Source: Bdellovibrionales bacterium RIFOXYA1_FULL_36_14
GTDB lineage: Bacteria; Bdellovibrionota; Bacteriovoracia; Bacteriovoracales; Bacteriovoracaceae
Assembly: GCA_001769975.1 (NCBI GenBank)
Contig: MEPW01000025.1
Span: 1 to 64,000, forward strand
Reading direction: 5' to 3'
Length of the DNA stretch: 64,000 bases
The position numbers and the translations under genes were made by a program. Positions 36,425 to 46,735 of the stretch are shown here, one piece after another. The notes under the pieces were generated by a model. That model searched no databases and had not been told where the DNA came from. It was given only the letters and a program-made list of their open reading frames with translations. Position 1 is the first letter of the stretch. Every line of letters begins with the position of its first letter.

Positions 36425-38038
36425 TTAAAAAGTGTAGTTTTTATTTGCAATATGAAATCCCTCCCATTGGACATCACTGGGAAAAATAAATTCATTTTCA
36501 TCTTCTGAAATAAAATTCCCTTCTTTTATCATCATCCCTTGAATCCTACTCCATAAGGAATCAGGCTCTTTGGAGCAACTGATCCTTTTGGAAGACACTT
36601 GTACCCAAGAGTAAAGTTTTTCATGTGAACCTGCATAAAAATCATAAGTCACATATCTATAAAACTGTTCGTTAGAATTATTCATCATACGATTGAACAA
36701 AACTGGTAATTTTACAAATGCAGCGTCCAACGCTTCTGAAGAGCAATAAGTTAATTCTTCATATTGATCAAGGGCCCATTGACCTTGAGTAGTGCGATAA
36801 TTTTTAAACCATTCTCTTTTAGAACAGTTATAAACATAATTTAAGTCGTTGGCATGAAAGAAGCCCTCAAGATAAGCAAAAAACCAATGTCTCTGGCTGT
36901 CTTCATTTAAATTAGCGGCCATGACATTTTTGGCACAAACTGCATACTTGTCTTTGAAATTTTTATAAAATTGAACAAAAAATGTTGAAAAGTTATCCTT
37001 AGATAATTCAAATATTTTTTGTTCCATCATTTCTCTTCGTAATGTAACCAAGTCAGCGGTTTCAATTTTTTTATCGGTTTTTTGTTTTTGTAAATTCTTT
37101 TCTATAACGCTATCAATCCACTTTTTATCACTAAGTTTCGCCTTGATAGTTTTAATTTCGAAGACTTTTTTCCAGATATAATCATACATTTCATGGCAAG
37201 TGTTTCGCAGTTTCATCATATCTTTAAATTGATATAAATACCCCTTCTCAATAGCAAATAAAAGCGCCTTATCTGCGGCGATTTCATCCACGACTCGAAT
37301 GTAGGGAAACTCCAATCCTTGTTCTTGAGTTCTTCCTGAGGAATTGGCCAGATAGGCAACTGTATATTTCCAATCCACTTCTTTCTTTAAATCATAAAGA
37401 TCTCTGACATAAGTATATTTTTCATATGTTGGATCGACCGCTACTAACACTAATCTGGCCAGCCATTCATTGCTTGAAAGGCAGGGATACTTTTCACAAG
37501 ATTGTTCCACCACGCCTCCCACCACTCGCACCCGGTGTGAACCGACCGCATGGCTTAGGGCCCTTTTGTAGGTATCCTTTGCCCCAAAAACGATAATTTT
37601 TTGGGGTAATCCAACACCATCAAGTAACCTAGGTATAAACCCTTCCGTGAAATTGGGTTTATAGATGACTTTGGTATAATTATTCCAAACATCCTTTTGC
37701 TTACATAAGTGGTATTTACTAAACAGCTTGCCTGAGTACAAGTCTATATCAAAACGCTTGGTTTCTCCTTCAGGCGTAAGTACTACAAAATTAATCATGA
37801 GATCTTTTTGTGATGAAAAAGGCACCAAATCAAAAAACGGATGAGCTGCCACCGTTTGTTCCTCTACAGTATTTGAATAGATACTATTAGTATCAAACCA
37901 AACTGGTCGGGCCTGTAAAAATTCAACATTATGGTTTATAGGCGGGGCACTACACGATAAAACACTCACCACTACTGCAATCGAAGTAGCTAATACTTTT
38001 TTTTTTGTTTGACAGATCCCTAGTAAATAGTTCAACAT
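36425..38038 (-). CDS. Lipoprotein of unknown function
   Basis: The 537-residue product begins with a long signal region and a lipobox at C29 (ATSIAVVVSVLSC). The mature protein is mostly helical with many cysteines and charged residues (KLSDKKWIDSVIEKNLQKQKTDKKI). No known domain is recognised. It lies upstream of the NuoB/CD/I-like set in the same orientation, 27 bases away, and starts next to the divergent tRNA-Leu gene. A role with the redox genes is possible but unsupported. Confidence 0.75.
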   Translation of the reverse strand: MLNYLLGICQTKKKVLATSIAVVVSVLSCSAPPINHNVEFLQARPVWFDTNSIYSNTVEEQTVAAHPFFDLVPFSSQKDLMINFVVLTPEGETKRFDIDLYSGKLFSKYHLCKQKDVWNNYTKVIYKPNFTEGFIPRLLDGVGLPQKIIVFGAKDTYKRALSHAVGSHRVRVVGGVVEQSCEKYPCLSSNEWLARLVLVAVDPTYEKYTYVRDLYDLKKEVDWKYTVAYLANSSGRTQEQGLEFPYIRVVDEIAADKALLFAIEKGYLYQFKDMMKLRNTCHEMYDYIWKKVFEIKTIKAKLSDKKWIDSVIEKNLQKQKTDKKIETADLVTLRREMMEQKIFELSKDNFSTFFVQFYKNFKDKYAVCAKNVMAANLNEDSQRHWFFAYLEGFFHANDLNYVYNCSKREWFKNYRTTQGQWALDQYEELTYCSSEALDAAFVKLPVLFNRMMNNSNEQFYRYVTYDFYAGSHEKLYSWVQVSSKRISCSKEPDSLWSRIQGMMIKEGNFISEDENEFIFPSDVQWEGFHIANKNYTF

Positions 38039-38057
38039 TGTTGGGTAATTACTCCTT

Positions 38058-38146
38058 GCCCGGGTGGTGAAACGGTAGACACAAGGGATTTAAAATCCCT
38101 CGGCCTTAAACGGGCCGTACGAGTTCAAGTCTCGTCCTGGGCACCA
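38058..38146 (+). tRNA. tRNA-Leu (anticodon UAA)
   Basis: The acceptor arm GCCCGGG pairs with CCTGGGC (one G-U pair). The anticodon arm AGGGA-TTTAAAA-TCCCT gives anticodon TAA. A long variable arm (CGGCC TTAAAC GGGCCG) identifies a class II tRNA, and the T arm GAGTTCAAGTCTC is standard. The 3' CCA is encoded. The gene reads UUA (and UUG by wobble) codons. Confidence 0.96.
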
Positions 38147-38205
38147 ACTACCTTTTAATTATCCGCTAGAATTTCATACTTTGTAAACTGCTGGTTTGAT
38201 AAATC

Positions 38206-38406
38206 TTAGTGATTATGTTTACCACAGCAATTATGTTCTTCTGATTTTTCTTCTTGATGCGAATGATTACACTCACACTCATGGCCCATCATCTCACTAG
38301 CTCTTTTACAGGAAGGTTTATATTGCCTTTTTTTAAAAATCATACTCATTGATATGGCAAAAATAAAAAAAGCAAAAACAATCAAAATCGGAATTATTAT
38401 TTTCAT
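38206..38406 (-). CDS. nqrM: NqrM-like Na+-NQR assembly protein
   Basis: This short protein (66 residues from ATG 38406) has one membrane segment (IIIPILIVFAFFIFAISMSMIF). A cytosolic or periplasmic tail follows with clustered Cys and His (SCKRASEMMGHECECNHSH, then CCGKHNH). NqrM, needed to deliver iron for the Nqr complex, has one TM helix and four conserved cysteines, and its gene usually follows nqrF. The start is chosen because AAGGATGG precedes ATG 38406; an upstream ATG at 38436 overlaps nqrF. The His-rich end is longer than in typical NqrM. Confidence 0.75.
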   Translation of the reverse strand: MKIIIPILIVFAFFIFAISMSMIFKKRQYKPSCKRASEMMGHECECNHSHQEEKSEEHNCCGKHNH

Positions 38407-38416
38407 TAAACCATCC

Positions 38417-39634
38417 TTATCCACCGAAATCATCAAACATTATATCTTCTTGCTCTACCCCTTGATCCATCAACATATCTATCACACTTTTATTCATCAT
38501 AGGTGGTCCACATAGATAGTATTCACAATCTTCCGGTGCTTTATGTTTTTTTATATATTCATCTCTAAGCACATTGTGGATAAAGCCCTTATACCCGCTC
38601 CAATTATCTTCAGGTAATGGCTCGCTCAAGGCAGTATACCACACAAAATTAGGATTTTGTTTTGCCAATTCATCAAATTCTTCAGTATAAAACATTTCCC
38701 GCTTACTTCTGGCCCCATACCAGAAGCTTATTTTTCGCTTAGTTTTAATTCGTTTCAATTGATCATAAATATGGGATCTCATGGGGGCCATACCTGCTCC
38801 CCCACCAATAAAAACCATTTCTTTATCTGTGTCTCTGGCAAAAAACTCACCAAAGGGGCCAAAAAGTGTCACTTCGTCCCCAGGTTTTAAACCAAATATA
38901 TAGGAGGACATTATTCCAGGAGGGAAAGCCGTTTTAGGTGGTGGTGTCGCAATCCTTACGTTCAATATGATAATTGATTTTTCTTCCGGATAGCTGGCCA
39001 TTGAATAGGCCCGAACTACTTTTTCTTTGGTAACTGATTTATATTGCCAGAGATTCCACTTGTCCCAATCACCTCGATATTCTTTTTCGATATCAAAGTC
39101 GGTGTATTTGATTTCGTGAGGGGGACACTCGATTTGGATATAGCCACCGGCACGGAAAGGTATACTTTCCCCTGCAGGAATTTCAAGAATAAGCTCTTTG
39201 ATAAAGGTCGCCACGTTCTTGTTCGACCTGACTTTACATTTCCACATTTTGACACCGAAAACCTCCTCGGGTACGACTACATCCATGTTTCCCTTCACTG
39301 GAACCTGACAGGATAACCTATATTTTGCTTTTATTTCTCTTCTGGACAATTGCCCTTCTTCAGTCGGCAAAACATCTCCTCCGCCACTATTGATAACCAC
39401 TTTGCACTGGCCACAACTACCTCCTCCACCACAAGCTGAAGCTACAAAAAGTTTTTCTTGGGCCAATGCATTCATGAGTTTCCCCCCTACCGGGATTTCT
39501 AAATTCTTCTCATGATTGACATTAATTTTAATATATCCTTCTGAAACCAATTTACTTTTAGCAAATAAAATAAGCAGTACTAAAAAAAGCACCACCAAGG
39601 TAAACATCAAGACTCCTACTATTATAATCATCAT
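38417..39634 (-). CDS. nqrF: Na+-translocating NADH:quinone reductase subunit F
   Basis: NqrF is the NADH entry subunit. The 405-residue protein has an N-terminal TM helix, a [2Fe-2S] ferredoxin domain ([20 protein letters not shown]...LSCQV), an FAD domain (RAYSMASYP) and an NADH-binding domain ([34 protein letters not shown]). It is the sixth gene of the nqrABCDEF order, with nqrM directly after it. Length and motifs are canonical. Confidence 0.97.
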   Translation of the reverse strand: MMIIIVGVLMFTLVVLFLVLLILFAKSKLVSEGYIKINVNHEKNLEIPVGGKLMNALAQEKLFVASACGGGGSCGQCKVVINSGGGDVLPTEEGQLSRREIKAKYRLSCQVPVKGNMDVVVPEEVFGVKMWKCKVRSNKNVATFIKELILEIPAGESIPFRAGGYIQIECPPHEIKYTDFDIEKEYRGDWDKWNLWQYKSVTKEKVVRAYSMASYPEEKSIIILNVRIATPPPKTAFPPGIMSSYIFGLKPGDEVTLFGPFGEFFARDTDKEMVFIGGGAGMAPMRSHIYDQLKRIKTKRKISFWYGARSKREMFYTEEFDELAKQNPNFVWYTALSEPLPEDNWSGYKGFIHNVLRDEYIKKHKAPEDCEYYLCGPPMMNKSVIDMLMDQGVEQEDIMFDDFGG

Positions 39635-39651
39635 CTGATCTACCCCTTCGC

Positions 39652-40263
39652 CTATAACTGAATACCCGAAAAAGCTAAAAAGCCAATGGCCATTAACCCC
39701 ACGGTGATAAAGGTAATCCCAAGTCCTCTAAGTCCTGCGGGAACATTACTATATTTTAATTTTTCCCTAATACCGGCCAAAGCCGTGATGGCCAATGCCC
39801 AACCAAATCCTGAACCTACTCCATAGGTTACACTTTCCATCAAGGTGTAGTCTCGTTCCACCATAAAAAGGGTCCCACCTAAAATCGCACAATTGACCGT
39901 AATCAATGGTAAGAAAATCCCAAGAGCATTATAAAGGGTTGGAACATATTTATCTAAAAACATCTCCAACACCTGTACCAGAGCGGCAATTACACCAATA
40001 TAGCTAATCAATCCTAAAAATGTTAAATCCATGCCGGAAATGCCCATCCAGGCCAGAGCATCCTCTTTAAGCAGATAATTAAAAATGAGGTTATTGGCAG
40101 GAACGGTAATTGCTTGCACTACTATGACGGCAACGCCAAGGCCTAAAGCTGTTTTAACTTTTTTAGAAACGGCAATAAATGTACACATACCAAGGAAAAA
40201 ACTTATGGCCAAATTTTCAACGAAGATAGATTTCGTAAGTATGCTTAAATAATGTTCCAACAT
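39652..40263 (-). CDS. nqrE: Na+-NQR subunit E (membrane)
   Basis: This 203-residue protein has six predicted membrane helices and is similar to NqrD and RnfA/E. Motifs include [18 protein letters not shown] and [17 protein letters not shown]; these half-helices carry the cysteines that, in known structures, bind a membrane-buried Fe-S cluster between NqrD and NqrE. It lies 17 bases before nqrF and 2 bases after nqrD. Confidence 0.96.
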   Translation of the reverse strand: MLEHYLSILTKSIFVENLAISFFLGMCTFIAVSKKVKTALGLGVAVIVVQAITVPANNLIFNYLLKEDALAWMGISGMDLTFLGLISYIGVIAALVQVLEMFLDKYVPTLYNALGIFLPLITVNCAILGGTLFMVERDYTLMESVTYGVGSGFGWALAITALAGIREKLKYSNVPAGLRGLGITFITVGLMAIGFLAFSGIQL

Positions 40264-40265
40264 AG

Positions 40266-40883
40266 CTATTTCTCCTCCACCTGGTCTTTTTTAAAAGTTC
40301 GAATACCCCAGATTAAAAAACCAATAAGAAAAAATGCACTGGGGGCCAGTAACATTAATCCATTTCCCTGATACCATCCGCCTTCGCTGGTTAATTTGAA
40401 GATAGTAAAACCTAGGATTTTTCCGTTACCAAATAGTTCGCGAAAAAACGCTACGGATATAAGAATAAAACTGTAACCGAGCCCATTTCCAATACCATCC
40501 ATAAAACTATTGACCGGCCCATTTTTCATGGCATAACCTTCGGTTCTTCCCATGACAATACAATTAGTAATTATAAGTCCCACATACACGGATAAGCTTT
40601 TTGAAACATTATAAAAGTAAGCCTTCAATATTTGATCAGTCACTATAACCATGGAAGCAATAATAGTCATTTGCACGATAATTCGTATGGAAGAAGGAAT
40701 ATGGTTCCTAATGATACTAACCGACAAACTAGAAAAGGCAGTAACTAAGGTAACAGCAACGCTCATAACCAAAGTGGTTTCCATTTTAGTCGTAACTGCT
40801 AACGCAGAACAAATACCTAGAATTTGAAGAGCAATCGGATTATTGTTAAAAACTGGGTCAAATAATATTTTTTTGATACTCAT
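40266..40883 (-). CDS. nqrD: Na+-NQR subunit D (membrane)
   Basis: This 205-residue six-helix membrane protein pairs with NqrE. Motifs are [27 protein letters not shown] and [19 protein letters not shown], with the inverted-repeat topology typical of NqrD/RnfE and the cysteines for the membrane Fe-S site. It overlaps nqrC by 4 bases. Confidence 0.96.
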   Translation of the reverse strand: MSIKKILFDPVFNNNPIALQILGICSALAVTTKMETTLVMSVAVTLVTAFSSLSVSIIRNHIPSSIRIIVQMTIIASMVIVTDQILKAYFYNVSKSLSVYVGLIITNCIVMGRTEGYAMKNGPVNSFMDGIGNGLGYSFILISVAFFRELFGNGKILGFTIFKLTSEGGWYQGNGLMLLAPSAFFLIGFLIWGIRTFKKDQVEEK

Positions 40884-41662
40884 TTTAGGTACCCTCGAGT
40901 CTTAATATTTTTTAAAAATTTTAAATAACCATGCTGACCTAACCAATAATGGAGAAGGTTTTCCACTCCGTTACTAGTAAGGGTGGCCCCGGAAAGACCA
41001 TCTACTTGAAAATCCTTATGAGGATTTTCCGTAACTTTTCCTTTCACAACATCAATCTTAGTATTAAATTGATCATCATAAACATGTTTGCCTGGCCATA
41101 TTTTCTTCCAATCAGGATTATCAACTTCCCCTCCCAGACCTGGAGTTTCCCCATGTTCAAAAAATTGAAACCCTTTTACTGTCTTAAGATCCGGTGCCAA
41201 AGATAAAAAGCCAAACATTGTGGACCATAATCCCTTGCCGTAAACAGGTAAAACGACTTGCGTAGTGAAGCCATTATCTTTAACAAAATAGACACTGGAA
41301 TATTTCGAACGGAATTTAATATTAGCAATATCATCAGAAGGTTCGATCAGCATATTTTCTTTAGGATCTTTTCTAGATTTTTTTAGATCGTATTTATAAG
41401 GATCAATGACCTCCGTGAATTCTCCAGTTTCAAGATCAACCATCTTCATTTCGATCTTCTTATAGGCTTCCACGACATCATCTTTAGTTGCACTGACATC
41501 AATAAGTCCGGTTGCCATTAGTAAATTCCTGCGAACATCTAAGGCTTTATTTTCCGCTTGTTTTTCCCCTAATACTACCACTGAAATGGAGACCATGATG
41601 GAGCAAACCAAACACAGCAGCAGTGATACTAAGAGTGTCTTTTTTATGCTGTTGTTTGACAT
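40880..41662 (-). CDS. nqrC: Na+-NQR subunit C (covalent FMN)
   Basis: The 260-residue protein has an N-terminal TM helix and a periplasmic FMN-binding domain. The flavinylation motif is [12 protein letters not shown], where the Thr takes FMN through a phosphoester; ApbE carries this out, and no apbE gene lies in this cluster. [21 protein letters not shown] is the other conserved family segment. It overlaps nqrB by 19 bases. Confidence 0.96.
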   Translation of the reverse strand: MSNNSIKKTLLVSLLLCLVCSIMVSISVVVLGEKQAENKALDVRRNLLMATGLIDVSATKDDVVEAYKKIEMKMVDLETGEFTEVIDPYKYDLKKSRKDPKENMLIEPSDDIANIKFRSKYSSVYFVKDNGFTTQVVLPVYGKGLWSTMFGFLSLAPDLKTVKGFQFFEHGETPGLGGEVDNPDWKKIWPGKHVYDDQFNTKIDVVKGKVTENPHKDFQVDGLSGATLTSNGVENLLHYWLGQHGYLKFLKNIKTRGYLK

Positions 41663-42849
41663 CTGTTTCTCCTTCTTTTGATATTCGCGGCTATTACAAA
41701 ATAATCAATCAGTGGGGCAAATACATTAGCAAATAAAATAGATAGCATCATGCCCTCTGGGTAAGCTGGATTAACCACCCGTACTAATATCACCATCACC
41801 CCGATTAAAAGCCCATAGAAATATTGGCCAAGCAAGGTTTGGGCCCCTGATACCGGATCAGTGGCCATAAACACACAACCAAACATAAAGCCACCATAAA
41901 CCAGATGATAATAAGCAGGAATATTGAACATATGATTAGTAGTACTACCAATAAAGTTAAACATAAAACTAGTGGCCATTGCTCCGAATATACAACTTAA
42001 AATAATGCGATATGATCCAACTTTGGTGACTATCAAAAAAATCCCACCTAAAATACATGCGATAGCTGAAGTTTCTCCGATGGCCCCTGGAATTTTGCCA
42101 ATGAATGCATCCATAAAGGAGTACACACTGTTTCCGCTGGCAGCAAATTGACTAAGGGCCGTAGCACCGGTATGTCCATCTACCGCTATCCACACCAGAT
42201 CCCCTGATATTTCAGCGGGGTAAGCAAAAAATAAAAAGGCCCGAGCTGCAAGTGCAGGGTTTAGGAAATTCATTCCAGTTCCACCAAAAACTTCTTTGGC
42301 GATAACAACTCCAAAGCTAATCCCCAAGGCTACCTGCCAAAGCGGAATGGTGGGGGGTAAAATTAAAGCATACAAGGGTGCTGTTACAAAAAAACCTTCA
42401 TTAACTTCTTCTTTCCTCACACTAGAAAACAGTACTTCCCAAAATATCCCAACCACCAGTGTGACAACAAAAATTGGAATAAAATAAGTCGCCCCGTGAA
42501 GAAAACAAAATAATATGTTTTGGGGATCAGCGGTAATATTAAAATAATTGAGCAGTTCACCTCTAAACCCTGGTATCAGGTGAAGGCCGTTACCGCTTAA
42601 AACCACATTGCTTTGATAGCCCACATTATATAAACCAAATAAGATACAAGGTAACAAAGAAATCATCACAAAGGTCATCATTCTTTTTAGATCAAGACCA
42701 TCCCGTACGTGAACACTTCCAGTGGTGGCCTTTCCGGGAGTCATAAAAAAAGTATCTGCTGCTTCCCATAAATAATATAGCTTATGGAGCTTTGCTCCTT
42801 TTTCAAAATAGACAGAGCCTTTTTTAAAAAATTTTTCTACCAATTTCAT
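41644..42849 (-). CDS. nqrB: Na+-NQR subunit B (covalent FMN, membrane)
   Basis: The 401-residue multi-pass membrane subunit also carries covalent FMN at DGHTGATALSQ. Conserved family segments include GGTGMNFLNPALAARAFLFFAYP and MATDPVSGAQT, the latter next to the Na+ pathway in known structures. NqrB is about 410 residues elsewhere, so the gene is complete. It lies 3 bases downstream of nqrA. Confidence 0.97.
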   Translation of the reverse strand: MKLVEKFFKKGSVYFEKGAKLHKLYYLWEAADTFFMTPGKATTGSVHVRDGLDLKRMMTFVMISLLPCILFGLYNVGYQSNVVLSGNGLHLIPGFRGELLNYFNITADPQNILFCFLHGATYFIPIFVVTLVVGIFWEVLFSSVRKEEVNEGFFVTAPLYALILPPTIPLWQVALGISFGVVIAKEVFGGTGMNFLNPALAARAFLFFAYPAEISGDLVWIAVDGHTGATALSQFAASGNSVYSFMDAFIGKIPGAIGETSAIACILGGIFLIVTKVGSYRIILSCIFGAMATSFMFNFIGSTTNHMFNIPAYYHLVYGGFMFGCVFMATDPVSGAQTLLGQYFYGLLIGVMVILVRVVNPAYPEGMMLSILFANVFAPLIDYFVIAANIKRRRNRCQTTA

Positions 42850-42852
42850 AAA

Positions 42853-44202
42853 TCATCCTTCTTTTTCAATCACATCAAGGAGCTCTCTTAAGTTTTTCCC
42901 AAAATCAGTTTTACTTGGACACACATAGGTACATAAGGCCAAATCCTCTTCTGATAACTCCAGACATCCCAAGTTTATTGAATCATCAATTTCTTTTGCC
43001 ATAATACTTTTTAAAAGATTAGTGGCCAAAAAATCCCCGGGCAACACCCTTTCATAAGATCCAACTGGAACAATATTGCGATGTTGACCATTGACACTTG
43101 TATTGAATGCAAATTTCTTTTTTAATAACAACTTGGATAAAAAAACATTAGTGACCGAGAATTTATGCAAGCCGGGCGTTGCCCAGCCAAACAATTCTCT
43201 ATTATGTCCTTCGGCAAGCAAGGTTATCTGATGATGAAATCTTCCTAAATAAGCTTTTTCCTTAAAATATCCTGTACCATTTAAAACGGAACCTGAAACG
43301 ACCCTAGTTTCAGAGGGACTTTTTACTTCACCACTTAGAAGATCATCGATGGATGTACCCAATCTGGTTTTTATGATTCTAGGGTTTAGAGCATGTGGAC
43401 CTGACAAAGCAACATAGCGGGTAGTCCACAGTTTTCCATCGGCAAATAATTTGGATATGGCAATTACATCCTGATAATCAATATGCCACACGGTTTTATT
43501 TTCTGAAACTGGATCCAGATAATGAATGTGGGTTCCGGGATTTCCCGCGGGATGAAGGCCTGAAAACTCTTCGACTGAAACCTGTGGTTGCGCACTCTTT
43601 ATTGAAGAATTTTTTTTCACACAAACATACACTTTACCGCTAGTGAGTTTGGCCAAAATATTAATTCCGTCATAAAAATTTGCTTCATATTTTTTAATGA
43701 TTATTTCCGGATCAAAGCTTAAAGGATTCGTATCCATTGCCTTAATAAAAATAGCTGCAGGTCTAGTTCCAGCATAAGGAGTTTTATCAAAAGGTCTGGT
43801 CCTTAAGGCTGTCCACAAACCCGATTCAAGAAGTACCTTTTTAATTTCCTCTTCATTCATTAGATTAGAAGGTTTAGTCATGATAGGTTTAAAAGAAACA
43901 CTTTGTTCTTGACTAGCGAGCTTAATAGTAAGGGATAAAAATTTGCGCTTTTCACCTCGGCTGATGTTGATAATTTCACCAGCTCCAGGTGAAGTAATAA
44001 AAACTCCGGGACGCTTTTTATCTTCAAAAAGCTTTTGGCCTATTTCAACTTTATTCCCCACTTCCACTAACATCTGGGGCTTCATTCCCTTGTAATCATC
44101 GCCAATAATCGCTAACCATGTTGATCTTTTGGATTCATCAATCAAGTTCAAAGGACTTCCCACAATGGGTAAATTTAATCCATTTTTAATTCTAATCATC
44201 AC
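42853..44202 (-). CDS. nqrA: Na+-NQR subunit A
   Basis: The 449-residue protein is the soluble cytosolic subunit of the Na+ pump, with barrel-sandwich and NqrA-specific domains (MIRIKNGLNLPIVGSP, GAGEIINISRGEKRKFLSL, FSGLHPAGNPGTHIHYLDPVS, ALSGPHALNPRIIKTRLG, CLELSEEDLALCTYVCPSKTDFG). The ending CTYVCPSKTDFG is the usual NqrA C-terminal motif. It is the first gene of the operon, whose promoter must lie in 44203-44270. Confidence 0.97.
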   Translation of the reverse strand: MMIRIKNGLNLPIVGSPLNLIDESKRSTWLAIIGDDYKGMKPQMLVEVGNKVEIGQKLFEDKKRPGVFITSPGAGEIINISRGEKRKFLSLTIKLASQEQSVSFKPIMTKPSNLMNEEEIKKVLLESGLWTALRTRPFDKTPYAGTRPAAIFIKAMDTNPLSFDPEIIIKKYEANFYDGINILAKLTSGKVYVCVKKNSSIKSAQPQVSVEEFSGLHPAGNPGTHIHYLDPVSENKTVWHIDYQDVIAISKLFADGKLWTTRYVALSGPHALNPRIIKTRLGTSIDDLLSGEVKSPSETRVVSGSVLNGTGYFKEKAYLGRFHHQITLLAEGHNRELFGWATPGLHKFSVTNVFLSKLLLKKKFAFNTSVNGQHRNIVPVGSYERVLPGDFLATNLLKSIMAKEIDDSINLGCLELSEEDLALCTYVCPSKTDFGKNLRELLDVIEKEG

Positions 44203-44270
44203 AATATCCTACGCTAATTAATTGTTTTACTTAAGGTCTATTAAAAGTATCACAACCGTTTTAGGAATTC
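44203..44270. promoter_or_regulatory. Probable nqr operon promoter region
   Basis: The gap between nqrA and the terminator of the upstream symporter gene is only 68 bases and should hold the minus-strand nqr promoter. A TTGTGA element on the minus strand could be a -35, but no good -10 is visible. Confidence 0.25.
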
Positions 44271-44299
44271 AAAAAAAATGGCCTCGGATTCCCGAGGCC
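44271..44299 (-). terminator. Rho-independent terminator of symporter copy A
   Basis: GGCCTCGG-GAAT-CCGAGGCC on the minus strand forms an 8-base stem with a T8 tract after it. The same element recurs at 46671-46699, part of the duplicated unit. Confidence 0.9.
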
Positions 44300-44335
44300 T
44301 AACCTTTTAAAAATTTGTTAAATGTTTATGATATA

Positions 44336-46258
44336 TTAAAATATCTTCTCGATCTTAAGCTTTTTTCCATCAAGAAACAAGCCATTTTCCCAAGTCTTCT
44401 TATTCATCATGATAATACTATCAGATTTATTATGGGCCTGCGCAGCTTTAGTATGGAGGGATCTAAGACCTCCCAACCACCAACGATGGTCTTCCACATA
44501 GATCATATCCTCGGTTACTGCTTTCAATGCCTCCATAGTTTTATTAGACACGCTTATTTCATCCTCTTTCAGAGATTGGTCAAATTCGACTTCCAAATGA
44601 CCAATTTTTTTACCCAAAGTTTCATTTAAACGGTCTGAACCTTTATAGATTTTCTTGGCATCTTCCAGTGTGCAAATGGTAAGTCCTTTGGTTTTTTCAT
44701 CACTTTCTCTAGCGGTAACCAAAGTAATAATGATACCAACCAAGGCGGTAACAATCATTCCAAACAATGCTCTCATATAGATATATTTTTTAGAAAGCAG
44801 TCCGGCCCCTAAAACAAAGTTAGCAATGGGATCAATCAAAAGATCTGTCATGAAGGGTGAAAACTCGGTTACAAAAGTTAGTACCGCTCCAAAAACCATA
44901 GATATACAAGCAGCTTTGGTATTAAACCTGCGCCAGAAAGCTCCGAGGAAGATCGTTGTAACTAGCGCTGGGATAATTAACATAATCCCTTTGTAGTGAA
45001 TGGCCATCAACGAACCTTTCATGCCAATAAAACTAAAGGACAAAAATAATCCACCAAGAGCAATCAGGGCGGACATCCATCGAGCGGCAATTAAATAATG
45101 CCTTTCGCTGGCATTTTTCTTAATCAAAGGTTTATAAATGTCATATATTCCAATCGCTGCACAGGCATTGATAAGTGTATCCACAGTGCTCATTAATGCA
45201 GCCGAAAGAGCTGCTACCACAAAACCAAAAACCAAGGCATTTTGTTTCAAGCACTCCCACGCCACAATTAAAAAAGTATGGTAGTAATTTTCAATATGAA
45301 TAGCATTTATACCTTCTAACATGCCACCCATCGCAGCCTGTTTAATGACCAATGATTTAGCAATCCAGCCCACGGCTCCCACAATGATAGCAGAAAAAGG
45401 TAAAGTAAAAAGTACGTTAAAAATGCAGGCCTTTCTTCCTTCATTCACAGATTTTAAGGCCAGATATCGCATTATAAAGCCCTGATTCATAAAGGTAAAA
45501 GCAATAGATCCGGCCAGAGCTTCTCCCCAGAACAATTCGGCAGTGTTAAATTGATAATCATTAAATAAGTGCACAAATGGAAGTCTATGAGTAACTGGAA
45601 GCCACGCCCACCATTCACCTATTCCACCTAAAGCAACTAGGCCTGCGATGATAGCTATCCCTCCCGCAATATAAAGCATAATTCCCTGGGCCAGATCAGT
45701 AAAAATAACCGCAGTCTGTCCTCCAAAAGTAACATAACCTCCTAGTACTAGGGTCACAAGAGGTATTGACCAGTACATGGAAATTCCAAGTAGTCCTTGC
45801 AGTGCAACTCCCATGGTAAAAAGATTATAGCCAATATAAAATAGCATATAGGCCAGGATAATCACCAAAGCGATGTATCTGGCTGTATCATTAAATCTCC
45901 TAGCAAAATATTCTGGAATCGATTTTACTCTGGAAAAATAAATAATCGGTAGCCAACCAAACATAAAAAAAGGAATAATAAACCAGTCGTTGGTATAAGT
46001 CATCGCAGAACTAAGTCCTGTTTCCATACCCTGTTGAGAATACTTTAAATAGGAGTATGATCCGATACCGGTCGCGATCATGGAGGCAGCACCTAACCAC
46101 CAAGCAAACCGCTGACCTGAATAAAAGAAATCGTTAACATCTTTAGAAAACTTGGTAAAGAATCCACCAAACCAAGCAATTAATATAAAATAGACCACTA
46201 ATACTGCGGCGACCGTAATCAAAGCAGACATCGATAAGTTTAAACCTTGAACTTCCAT
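44336..46258 (-). CDS. SSS-family Na+/solute symporter, copy A
   Basis: The 640-residue membrane protein has the SSS (SLC5) pattern: about 13-14 helices, DVNDFFYSGQRFAWWLGAASMIATGIGSYSYLKYSQQG near the N-terminus, RFNDTARYIALV, GGQTAVIFTDLAQGIMLYIAG and ALSAALMSTVDTLINACAA (the Na+-binding helix 8 region). It has a hydrophilic tail of about 130 residues past the last helix (TARESDEKTKGLTICTLEDAKKIY to KIEKIF). The solute is unknown; the family transports sugars, amino acids, organic acids and vitamins. It is co-transcribed with the small membrane gene just upstream, 9 bases away. Confidence 0.93.
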   Translation of the reverse strand: MEVQGLNLSMSALITVAAVLVVYFILIAWFGGFFTKFSKDVNDFFYSGQRFAWWLGAASMIATGIGSYSYLKYSQQGMETGLSSAMTYTNDWFIIPFFMFGWLPIIYFSRVKSIPEYFARRFNDTARYIALVIILAYMLFYIGYNLFTMGVALQGLLGISMYWSIPLVTLVLGGYVTFGGQTAVIFTDLAQGIMLYIAGGIAIIAGLVALGGIGEWWAWLPVTHRLPFVHLFNDYQFNTAELFWGEALAGSIAFTFMNQGFIMRYLALKSVNEGRKACIFNVLFTLPFSAIIVGAVGWIAKSLVIKQAAMGGMLEGINAIHIENYYHTFLIVAWECLKQNALVFGFVVAALSAALMSTVDTLINACAAIGIYDIYKPLIKKNASERHYLIAARWMSALIALGGLFLSFSFIGMKGSLMAIHYKGIMLIIPALVTTIFLGAFWRRFNTKAACISMVFGAVLTFVTEFSPFMTDLLIDPIANFVLGAGLLSKKYIYMRALFGMIVTALVGIIITLVTARESDEKTKGLTICTLEDAKKIYKGSDRLNETLGKKIGHLEVEFDQSLKEDEISVSNKTMEALKAVTEDMIYVEDHRWWLGGLRSLHTKAAQAHNKSDSIIMMNKKTWENGLFLDGKKLKIEKIF

Positions 46259-46267
46259 TTTATCCCC

Positions 46268-46588
46268 CTAAGCCTTTACTGGTGTGTTGAGTGCTAAGTA
46301 GATCCATATTGCATGACCACCAGCAAAAAGAAAAAAACCACCAATTAACCACGCTAACCAAATGGTTTCACTACCTCTGCCCAGTTTAATCGCTTTAGTT
46401 TTAAAAATTAAAAGCATGCCAATTAAAAAAGTTATTAGTCCAAAACCATATTGATAACAATAACTTGCCCAAGGACTGCTTGCGTCAAAATTACTCAAAA
46501 CAAATCTTGGAAACACATAGGTAAATAACAAAACACAAATAATAAGTATTGGAACCATGACCTTGTTTTTACAATCACATTTTTCCAT
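46268..46588 (-). CDS. Small membrane protein accompanying the symporter, copy A
   Basis: The 106-residue protein begins MEKCDCKNK, a short cytosolic Cys stretch, followed by three hydrophobic segments (VPILIICVLLFTYVFPRFVL, YCYQYGFGLITFLIGMLLIF, WLAWLIGGFFLFAGGHAIWIYL). It lies immediately before the symporter, in the manner of small partner subunits of some SSS transporters, but is not one of the families I know. Its copy B homologue is also 106 residues. Confidence 0.85.
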   Translation of the reverse strand: MEKCDCKNKVMVPILIICVLLFTYVFPRFVLSNFDASSPWASYCYQYGFGLITFLIGMLLIFKTKAIKLGRGSETIWLAWLIGGFFLFAGGHAIWIYLALNTPVKA

Positions 46589-46670
46589 GAAGGCTCCTTG
46601 GTTTTATAGTTTCGGTTATCTTTAAGGAAACGGACTTTATTGTCAAGCATAACCGGACATTTCTAAACAA

Positions 46671-46699
46671 AAAAAAAATGGCCTCGGATTCCCGAGGCC
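46671..46699 (-). terminator. Rho-independent terminator of symporter copy B
   Basis: The same GGCCTCGG stem-loop with a T tract as at 44271-44299, downstream of the second symporter gene on the minus strand. Confidence 0.9.
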
Positions 46700-46735
46700 T
46701 AACCTTTTAAAAATTTGTTAAATGTTTATGAGATA

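Larger units (their letters stand above)
44271..46588 (-). repeat. Tandem duplication unit A
   Basis: Terminator, SSS symporter gene and small membrane-protein gene. Unit B (46671-48994) repeats them at an offset of 2400-2406 bases, with closely similar coding DNA and near-identical 3' flanks. Confidence 0.9.
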
